This document shows positions 17,303-25,367 of a stretch of 64,000 nt of DNA, one piece after another. Each line of letters opens with the position of its first letter. Within the stretch, counting starts at the first letter, position 1. The DNA lies in NCBI RefSeq assembly GCF_900094585.1, contig NZ_FMAG01000011.1, forward strand, positions 62,001-126,000. The letters are read 5' to 3'. This DNA comes from Martinezella multihospitum (GTDB lineage: Bacteria > Pseudomonadota > Alphaproteobacteria > Rhizobiales > Rhizobiaceae). The notes below the pieces were generated by a model that was not told the DNA's origin, ran no database searches, and was given only the letters and a program-made list of their open reading frames with translations. The position numbers were made by a program, and so were the translations under genes.

Positions 17303-18297
17303 GACCAGGGACCCTTCGGCGGTTGCGAACCACCGCGACCCGTATTCGGCACGGAGCGCGATTTGCGCCCCGGATTAGCAGTCAAGGACGGTCCCGTCGA
17401 GCCAAAGCCGGAAGATGGGCCAGAAGACGATGCCATCGGCGAGCCGCTGCCGCCACCATAACGAGCCATTTCATGCAGTGCGGCGATACGGTTTTCCGTA
17501 TTCGGATGGGTGGAAAACAGATTGTCCATGCGCTCGCCGGAAAGCGGATTGATGATGAACATATGAGCCGTGGCCGGATGACCCTCGGCCTCTTCATTCG
17601 GGATATGCGCCGCGCCGCGGGCGATCTTGCCGAGTGCGGAGGCAAGCCACAGCGGATTGCCGCAGATTTCCGCGCCGCGGCGGTCGGCGGAATATTCGCG
17701 CGTCCGGCTGATCGCCATCTGCACCAGCATCGCCGCGAGAGGGGCGACGACCATGGCGACGAGAACGCCGACCATGCCGAGCGGATTGTTGCTGTCGCGG
17801 CGCCCGCCGAAGAAGAAGGCGAAATTGCCGAGCATGGAAATGGCGCCGGCAAGCGTCGCCGTGATCGTCATGGTCAGCGTGTCGCGGTTCTGCACGTGGG
17901 CAAGCTCGTGGGCCATCACGCCGGCGACTTCCTCCGGCGTCAGCGCATGCAGGAGACCGGTGGAGGCGGCAACGGCGGCATTTTCGGGGTTGCGGCCCGT
18001 CGCAAAAGCGTTCGGCTGCGGGCTGTCGTAGAGATAGACCTTGGGCATCGGCAGGCCGGCATTGCGGGCGAGATCGCGGACGATGCGGTAGAATTCCGGC
18101 GCGCTGCGCTCATCCACCTCCTGAGCACCATAGGTGGAGAGCACCATGCGATCCGAATTCCAGTAGGAAAAGAAATTCATGCCGGCGGCGACGACAAATG
18201 CGATCAACATGCCCGATTGACCGCCGATCAGATAGCCGACGCCCATGAACAAAGCAGTCATGAAGGCAAGCAGCATGGCAGTACGCATGAGATTCAT
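17299..18297 (-). CDS. htpX: membrane zinc metalloprotease HtpX
   Basis: 332-residue M48B protease involved in quality control of inner-membrane proteins. Two N-terminal membrane segments (residues 7-24 and 28-46), zinc motif HELAH at 130-134, two further hydrophobic segments and the downstream Glu ligand in REYSADRRGAEI. A Gly/Ser-rich C-terminal tail is added to the core. The frame continues 43 codons upstream, but ATG 18297 has GGAGACC at good spacing and yields the family N-terminus MNLMRTAMLLAF. Its stop overlaps the rsmB start. Heat- or envelope-stress control is known for relatives; nothing visible here proves it. Confidence 0.95.
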   Translation of the reverse strand: MNLMRTAMLLAFMTALFMGVGYLIGGQSGMLIAFVVAAGMNFFSYWNSDRMVLSTYGAQEVDERSAPEFYRIVRDLARNAGLPMPKVYLYDSPQPNAFATGRNPENAAVAASTGLLHALTPEEVAGVMAHELAHVQNRDTLTMTITATLAGAISMLGNFAFFFGGRRDSNNPLGMVGVLVAMVVAPLAAMLVQMAISRTREYSADRRGAEICGNPLWLASALGKIARGAAHIPNEEAEGHPATAHMFIINPLSGERMDNLFSTHPNTENRIAALHEMARYGGGSGSPMASSSGPSSGFGSTGPSLTANPGRKSRSVPNTGRGGSQPPKGPWS

Positions 18298-18366
18298 CGA
18301 GAGGTCTCCAAAACACATCTGTCGTCCAAACCTTTTTCTTTTCGGCCGGACACGCCGGAGCCGGAT

Positions 18367-18468
18367 GATTTCAGGTCTCTTCGACCTGAAATCTGAATCC
18401 GCTCCGGAATTAAAAAAGCAGAGCATGATGTCATCCGAAAACCGTTCACACTTTTCGGCATCATGCTC
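18367..18468. repeat. palindromic repeats between htpX and SDHAF4-like gene
   Basis: Two adjacent inverted repeats. The first has 11-base perfect arms 18367-18377 and 18383-18393. The second runs 18421-18468, with GAGCATGATG at one end and CATCATGCTC at the other plus an inner CCGAAAA / TTTTCGG pair; this sequence type (family C) is common between rhizobial genes. They occupy the divergent htpX / SDHAF4-like gap and are therefore not terminators for either gene. Confidence 0.7.
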
Positions 18469-18520
18469 TATGATTTGGCTATTCCTCCGCCTAATTCAAC
18501 GGTTCCGGACCGATCAGATC

Positions 18521-18748
18521 ATGCAGACAGCCGATAACGACAATAAACTCGACACCGAAACCGGCGAACACGCGCGCAAGCCGCTCTCGCCCGCCGCCAA
18601 GCGCGCCCTTGCCGAGGCCGAGGAGCGCCGCAAGGCGCAGGAAGCTCAAGCACAGGCCGAACTTCCCCCCGAAATCGGCGGCCGCGGCGGCGTCGATCCC
18701 GCACGCTTCGGCGACTGGGAAATTAATGGCAGGGCGATCGATTTTTGA
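18521..18748 (+). CDS. DUF1674 / SDHAF4-like succinate dehydrogenase assembly factor
   Basis: 75-residue protein. A charged Ala/Glu/Lys helix (about 22-48) is followed by the conserved C-terminal block PPEIGGRGGVDPARFGDWEINGRAIDF, the signature of DUF1674, whose mitochondrial member SDHAF4/Sdh8 binds flavinylated SdhA during complex II assembly. The frame is open upstream but the family length and position of the acidic N-terminus favour ATG 18521. Far from any sdh gene in this window. The role is inferred from eukaryotic relatives. Confidence 0.85.
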   Translation: MQTADNDNKLDTETGEHARKPLSPAAKRALAEAEERRKAQEAQAQAELPPEIGGRGGVDPARFGDWEINGRAIDF

Positions 18749-18785
18749 GAAGAGTGCGAACTAGCCACCATTCGAAGAGAGAACA

Positions 18786-19811
18786 ATGCCTGTAGGTTTC
18801 TCTCAAGGTCTGTCCTTTGATAGGAAGCGCACAAACTGGGGCCGTACGGGCTATCGCCCTTTGGCTTGGTGCGCGTGGTATCCGGCTGATGATGATGCAG
18901 ACGAAATTGCACCTTCGCCGTCCTGGTTCAAGCAAAAGCCGGTCGCGCCCAACGCGCCGATGAAGAAATCCACCGATCCGCGCCCCCTGGTGTTGCTGTC
19001 TCATGGATCGGGCGGCCTTGCCATCGGACTAGAATGGCTCGGGCATCGCTTGGCGCAATCAGGCTTTGTGGCCTTGGGCATCGATCATCACGGCCATACA
19101 GGTTCAGAACCGTACCGAGCCGAAGGGTTCCTCTGCCTCTGGGAGCGAGCGGCCGATCTGACTGCCTTGCTTGGTGCCAATGACTGGAGAGAGGTTTTGG
19201 GCGGGACCATCGAAAACCATGCCTGCGTCGCCGGTTTCTCTGCAGGCGCCTATACCGCGATGTTGCTTGTCGGCGCGCGCGTTGCCTATTCTCAGTTCGA
19301 GCCGGACAATCCTCAAAAGAGCCCCATACGAGGGCCGAGAGAATTCCCTGATTTGGCGGATCACATTCCTTCGCTTCTCCAAGACGAGATATTCTTGGAA
19401 TCATGGAATCGACGACGAGACAGTTTCAGGGATGACAGATTGAAAGCCGCCTTGGCGATCGCGCCGGGCCGGTCGGTTCTCGGCTTTGCCAGAGAAAGCC
19501 TCGAGGAAATAACAACGCCCGTTCAGGTCGTTGGCGGCGACGCAGATGTCATAGCGCCGGCCCACGAATGCTGCACATGGCTCCACGAAAATGTGCGCTC
19601 CAGCTCCCTCGAAATCATGAGTGGCGGGGTGGGGCACTATACTTTTTTACCCGAGCCCACACTGCTGGGCCTGAGGGTCTCGCCGGCGGTCTTTACCGAC
19701 GCCGCAGGCGTAGTGCGGGAAAATGTGCACAATCATGTGGCGCAAATCGCAGTTGCTTTTTTCACCGCTGCGAGAAGAGGAAATTTAGGCGAGAGCCAAG
19801 CTCTCGCCTAA
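18786..19811 (+). CDS. alpha/beta hydrolase, dienelactone-hydrolase/PAF-AH-like
   Basis: 341-residue cytosolic alpha/beta-hydrolase of the predicted dienelactone hydrolase group. The oxyanion loop LSHGSGG (71-77), nucleophile elbow GFSAGAY with Ser152, an Asp in VVGGDADVIAP and the terminal His in GGVGHYTFL form a complete triad; GIDHHGHTG precedes the elbow as in this group. No signal peptide, so cytoplasmic. Substrate unknown. It starts 37 bases after the SDHAF4-like gene on the same strand, with GAGAGAAC before the ATG. A perfect hairpin overlaps its last codons. Confidence 0.85.
   Translation: MPVGFSQGLSFDRKRTNWGRTGYRPLAWCAWYPADDDADEIAPSPSWFKQKPVAPNAPMKKSTDPRPLVLLSHGSGGLAIGLEWLGHRLAQSGFVALGIDHHGHTGSEPYRAEGFLCLWERAADLTALLGANDWREVLGGTIENHACVAGFSAGAYTAMLLVGARVAYSQFEPDNPQKSPIRGPREFPDLADHIPSLLQDEIFLESWNRRRDSFRDDRLKAALAIAPGRSVLGFARESLEEITTPVQVVGGDADVIAPAHECCTWLHENVRSSSLEIMSGGVGHYTFLPEPTLLGLRVSPAVFTDAAGVVRENVHNHVAQIAVAFFTAARRGNLGESQALA
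19786..19810. terminator. 11-bp perfect hairpin overlapping the hydrolase stop codon
   Basis: TAGGCGAGAGC (19786-19796) and GCTCTCGCCTA (19800-19810) are perfect arms with a 3-base loop; the right arm contains most of the stop codon TAA (19809-19811). Only weak T content follows, but acsA converges from the other side, so it may block both transcripts. Confidence 0.5.
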
Positions 19812-19840
19812 CGTCGTATTCCTAATACCTCTGGCTCGAC

Positions 19841-21799
<1,959 letters not shown>

Positions 21800-21917
21800 T
21801 GTTTCCTCCTCAAATCCCTAGCACTCCGATTTGTAACCGCGAGTGCTCTTTCCGCGCAATAAATAGCAGGTCAAACTACGACAGCAATTGGACAAAGTGC
21901 ATTTCATGCGCAAAGAA

Positions 21918-21946
21918 TTGCAATTACGCGACACTATCGCTATATA
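21918..21946 (+). promoter_or_regulatory. candidate sigma-70-type promoter for trcR
   Basis: TTGCAA (21918-21923), 17 bases, then TATATA (21941-21946), 78 bases before the trcR ATG. The match is by eye only, in an otherwise GC-rich context. It lies in the acsA/trcR divergent gap. Confidence 0.4.
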
Positions 21947-22023
21947 GGGCCGTATTTCCCGGACAATGTGGTGTTACACCCCGGACCGCGACACCGGCGC
22001 GGACTGACAGAAGGACTATATCC

Positions 22024-22731
22024 ATGGCTCAACAATTGCTCATGCCGAAGGCAACTGCCATCTGGCTTGTCGACAATACGGCCTTGTCATTCGACCAGAT
22101 CGCGCAGTTCTGCAAGTTGCATCCGCTCGAAGTGAAGGCCATTGCCGATGGCGAAGCAGCGCAGGGCATCAAGGGCCTCGACCCGATCTCGACCGGCCAG
22201 CTGACCCGCGATGAAATCGCCCGTGCGGAAGCCAATCCGAACCATAAGCTGAAGCTTTCCGAGCCAAAGGTTCGCGTGCCGGAATCAAAGCGCCGCGGCC
22301 CACGCTACACCCCGGTTTCCAAGCGTCAGGACCGCCCGAACGCCATCCTCTGGCTGGTGCGCAACCATCCGGAACTGAAGGATGCGCAGATTTCCCGCCT
22401 AGTCGGCACCACCAAGTCGACCATTGAGCAGATACGCGACCGCACGCACTGGAACTCGGCCAACCTGGCGCCGATGGACCCGGTAACGCTCGGCCTCTGC
22501 AGCCAGATCGATCTCGACATGGAAGTCGAAAAGGCCGCCAAGGGCCGTCCGCTGCCGACCGCTGCCGAACTCGGCGCGACCCTGCAGCCGGCTCAGGAAA
22601 CCGAGAAGCTCGGCTTCAGCTATGAGCGCGAAGAAGAGAAGGAAAAGGAAATCGACGCCGACGCCGTTTTCGCCAAGCTCAAGTCGCTGAAGTCGACCAG
22701 CCGCGACGACGAGGACGACGATCAGTTCTAA
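22024..22731 (+). CDS. TrcR-family (DUF1013) cell-cycle transcriptional regulator
   Basis: 235-residue DUF1013 protein, a family restricted to Alphaproteobacteria and named after Caulobacter TrcR, an RNA-polymerase-associated transcription regulator. The conserved N-terminus MPKATAIWLVDNTALSFDQIAQFCKLHPLEVKAIADGE reads as a helix-turn-helix, and a second one is likely in PNAILWLVRNHPELKDAQISRLVGTTKSTIEQIR (about 105-140). The tail is highly acidic. ATG 22024 is preceded by AGAAGGAC; upstream in-frame ATG at 21799 would overlap acsA and is rejected. Followed by a strong terminator. Confidence 0.9.
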   Translation: MAQQLLMPKATAIWLVDNTALSFDQIAQFCKLHPLEVKAIADGEAAQGIKGLDPISTGQLTRDEIARAEANPNHKLKLSEPKVRVPESKRRGPRYTPVSKRQDRPNAILWLVRNHPELKDAQISRLVGTTKSTIEQIRDRTHWNSANLAPMDPVTLGLCSQIDLDMEVEKAAKGRPLPTAAELGATLQPAQETEKLGFSYEREEEKEKEIDADAVFAKLKSLKSTSRDDEDDDQF

Positions 22732-22756
22732 GATCCGGCATAGCGGTTAAGAATGC

Positions 22757-22785
22757 AAAGCCCCGGACGAACCGGGGCTTTTTTG
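22757..22785 (+). terminator. intrinsic terminator after trcR
   Basis: AAAGCCCCGG (22757-22766) pairs with CCGGGGCTTT (22772-22781) through a 5-base loop and is followed by TTTTGTT. Textbook form, 26 bases past the stop. Confidence 0.9.
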
Positions 22786-22798
22786 TTGGTCGGAGAGA

Positions 22799-22851
22799 GC
22801 GCCCCATCCTCGCCCTTCGAGGCTTCGCTCCTCAGGGTGAGGATGGGGCGC
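22799..22851. repeat. long palindromic repeat next to the IS element
   Basis: An 18-base arm at 22799-22816 pairs with 22834-22851 with only one G-U, around a loop containing TTCGAGGCTTCG, which is the complement of the family A block CGAAGCCTCGAA. It is thus the inverted partner of the element at 22903-22945, a BIME-like arrangement. Confidence 0.75.
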
Positions 22852-22902
22852 ACCCGTCTTGTGAAGCTAGCTTAGTATTGCTGTCTTGCGCAGGAGATTA
22901 GT

Positions 22903-22945
22903 CCTCATGGTGAGGTGCGTAGGCCATGAGGCCGAAGCCTCGAAC
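22903..22945. repeat. palindromic intergenic repeat, family A copy 2
   Basis: Carries the same two blocks as copy 1 near 12.2 kb: CCTCATGGTGAGGTGCG (22903-22919) and GGCCGAAGCCTCGAAC (22930-22945), with a shorter spacer. The right end runs into the presumed left flank of the IS110 element. Together with the hairpin at 22799-22851 it fills the 336-base gap between trcR and the transposase. Confidence 0.75.
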
Positions 22946-24223
22946 ATGGAGTAATCGCGGCGCGATCTCGCCCTGGCTTTTTGGGCTGGCGAGGGTGGTT
23001 GCCCCCGATAAGATGGAAAAACGGGCTCTCGATTGGAACCGGGCTCAAACATCGGATGGAGGCAACCATGAACCAGTATATTGGGCTTGATGTTTCATTG
23101 AAAGATACCGCGATATCGATCCGGGAGAACGGCAAGCGGGTCTGGCGGGGGAAGTGCCCTTCGGATCCAAAACTTCTGGCAGAGATGATCCGCAAGCATG
23201 CTCCGCGCGCTCGGCGCGTCGTATTCGAAACGGGACCGCTGTCGACGTGGTTCTATCACGCGCTGACGACCGAGGGGGTTCCTGCGATCTGCATTGAAGC
23301 GCGGCACGCGCAAAAGGTATTGAACGAGACGCTCAACAAAACTGATGTCAACGATGCGGACGGCTTAGCTCAACTCGCTGAAGCAGGCTTTTACAAAACG
23401 GTTCGCGTCAAGTCGTTTGACGCCATGATGGCCCGCACGTTGGTGGCTGCCCGCGAACAGCTCCTGAACATCTCAACACGACTCGGCAATCAAATCCGCG
23501 GTCTGATGAAAACCTTCGGTTTGATCGTCCCGAAAGCGAAGGGTCGAGTATTTGATGGTGATGTACGGAAGCTTTTGGATGGGAACAACGAGCTTGCGAA
23601 GATTATCTTGCCTCTTTTGGAGGCGTGGCACGATATCCGCAAACGTGCAGCCTATCTTGGTCGCCAGCTGCTGATTGCGGCACGTACGAGCGGCGCCACG
23701 AAGCTATTGATGACAATTCCGGGAATCGGCGCGGTTACCGCGGTGTCCTACGTTACGGCAATTGAAAATCCGGAAAACTTTCGAACGTCGCGCTCGGTGG
23801 GCGCTTGGCTTGGGTTGACAACCCGGCGCTACCAATCAGGCGAGGTCGATTATGACGGCCATATCTCGCGCGGGGGTGACAATCGCTTACGTGGGTTGCT
23901 TTACGAAGCAGCGACAACGCTGCTGACGAGAACCAGTGCCAGGACCGAGAGCAGCCTCAAGCGTTGGGGACTTAAGCTGCGCGAGCGACTTGGCTTCAAG
24001 CGGGCCGCTGTGGCCGTCGCCCGGAAACTCGCGGTCATCATGCACAGCATGCTCAAGACGGGAGTAGTGTTCAACGCATCGGCTGGCGCGACTCTATAGG
24101 CACGCTCAGCCTTCGTCCCTCAGCGCGCCACTTAACTTTGGTGCTGAGCGTCCCTGCTGCGGACGTGGGCAGGATCATTCCGCTTCTAGTGGCTGCAGCT
24201 CGTTGAGACTGCGCCTCGAACAT
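22937..24223 (+). mobile_element. IS110-family insertion sequence (ends tentative)
   Basis: One transposase gene with about 120 noncoding bases on each side. The 11-mer GCCTCGAACAT occurs at 22937-22947, inside a family A palindromic repeat, and again at 24213-24223; I use these as tentative outer limits. IS110-family elements lack long terminal inverted repeats and several are known to target REP-like palindromes, which fits. No gene is interrupted. Ends would need a second genomic copy or an empty site for proof. Confidence 0.6.
23068..24099 (+). CDS. IS110-family transposase (DEDD / serine recombinase-like)
   Basis: 343-residue IS110-family transposase. The N-terminal RuvC-like DEDD domain shows the first Asp in YIGLDVS, a Glu in VVFETGP and the KTDVNDADGLAQLAE block with the last two Asp. 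The C-terminal Tnp_20 domain shows the helix-hairpin-helix-like LLMTIPGIGAVTAVSY, then RSVGAWLGLTTRRYQSG and the GHISRGGDNRLRGLLYEAA signature carrying the nucleophilic Ser candidate. ATG 23068 has GGAGGC 6 bases upstream; a longer frame from 22981 is possible but unsupported. Intact, so the element may be active. Confidence 0.93.
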   Translation: MNQYIGLDVSLKDTAISIRENGKRVWRGKCPSDPKLLAEMIRKHAPRARRVVFETGPLSTWFYHALTTEGVPAICIEARHAQKVLNETLNKTDVNDADGLAQLAEAGFYKTVRVKSFDAMMARTLVAAREQLLNISTRLGNQIRGLMKTFGLIVPKAKGRVFDGDVRKLLDGNNELAKIILPLLEAWHDIRKRAAYLGRQLLIAARTSGATKLLMTIPGIGAVTAVSYVTAIENPENFRTSRSVGAWLGLTTRRYQSGEVDYDGHISRGGDNRLRGLLYEAATTLLTRTSARTESSLKRWGLKLRERLGFKRAAVAVARKLAVIMHSMLKTGVVFNASAGATL

Positions 24224-24508
24224 TAGGAAGATCCCACCTGCGAAGACCATTGTGCGGCGGCATTTGTCGACCGCGGAGACAACCCTGCTCCCAGCACTGG
24301 ATAGCTCAGAAGGACATGGCCGGAGAGGGCAGATCCACTCAATCGGTTCAGCCGCGTTGCCTAAACCCGCAAGCCGGCAAGGTCGTTAAATGCCAAAACC
24401 AGCTTGACGGATGGAATGCGATTAGACAACCACGAGGACGGGTGGTGGATTGACCAAAACACATCTTCGCCCGCCCGATGACGCCATGGCTTTTTATTAT
24501 CGATAGAA
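24100..24508. other. gene-free stretch after transposase
   Basis: The first 120 bases are probably the IS right end and include an 8-base perfect stem (24103-24110 with 24143-24150) enclosing 32 bases. From about 24224 to 24508 I see no gene; a 67-codon frame at 24250-24453 lacks a ribosome-binding site and resembles nothing. The tail (about 24360-24500) may be an eroded sequence downstream of yggS. Confidence 0.5.
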
Positions 24509-25168
24509 CTACCGCGCCCCAAAGATCGCAGAACCAACGCGAACGCTTGTCGCGCCAAAGGCGACGGCAATTTCATAGTCGCTGGACATGCCCATCGAAA
24601 GCTTTTCGACGCGGGCCTGCTTGGCGAGCTTTGCCAGCAAGGCAAAATGCGGTCCCGGATTTTCCTCGGCCGGCGGAATGCACATCAGGCCCTCGATCGA
24701 AAGTCCAAGCTCGTTGCGGCACAGCTCGACGAAAGCGACGGTATCATCGGGCGCAATGCCTGCCTTTTGCGGCTCCAAGCCGGTGTTGACCTGCACGTAG
24801 AGCCGCAAAACCTTGCCCTGCCGCTTCATTTCATCGGCGATGGCGCGCGCAATCTTTTCCCGATCGATGGTTTCGATGATATCGAACAGCGCCACCGCGT
24901 CGGCAGCCTTGTTCGATTGCAGCGGCCCGATCAGGTGCAGTTCGATCCCGGGCGTCTCCGCCTTCAGCTCCGGCCACTTGCCCTGGCTTTCCTGCACCCG
25001 GTTCTCGCCGAACACGCGCTGGCCGGCGGAAATCGCCGAGCGGATCTGATCGGCATCGAAGGTCTTGGAAACGGCAACGAGCTGCACGGCCCCACTTGGC
25101 CGGCTCGCCTGGCGCTCGGCCGCCGCGATATGGGAACGGACTTCGTTCAGGCGCTCTTGAAGTTCCAT
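24509..25168 (-). CDS. YggS/PLPBP-family PLP homeostasis protein
   Basis: 219-residue pyridoxal-phosphate-binding TIM-barrel protein of the YggS/PROSC family, which buffers PLP and influences amino-acid balance without a known reaction. The PLP Lys is residue 35 in VAVSKTF; GENRVQESQGKWPEL, HLIGPLQSNK and the C-terminal SMGMSSDYEIAVAFGATSVRVGSAIFGAR phosphate-binding block are intact. The frame is open 40 codons upstream but ATG 25168 with GAGGCG upstream gives the family length. Divergent from leuS. Confidence 0.94.
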   Translation of the reverse strand: MELQERLNEVRSHIAAAERQASRPSGAVQLVAVSKTFDADQIRSAISAGQRVFGENRVQESQGKWPELKAETPGIELHLIGPLQSNKAADAVALFDIIETIDREKIARAIADEMKRQGKVLRLYVQVNTGLEPQKAGIAPDDTVAFVELCRNELGLSIEGLMCIPPAEENPGPHFALLAKLAKQARVEKLSMGMSSDYEIAVAFGATSVRVGSAIFGAR

Positions 25169-25367
25169 CTTTTCGCCTCGATATTTGGCTTGCTTCTCAA
25201 ACTTTGCAGTAATGCGGCTTGCAGGCATTGCCAAGGGCGAATGCGCTCGAATCCGGCTTTGCTTTGCAAGATAAGGCACTTGCCGCACCTGCTAAACTTG
25301 ACGCTTGGGTGGTTTCGTGGTGAAGGTCACGCCTTAATCCCCATGATTTTCCGGAATACAAGATCAG

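Noticed and set aside
24250..24453. 67-codon frame after the transposase
   Set aside because: No ribosome-binding site, no family, Cys/Gln/Arg-rich composition; treated as noncoding.
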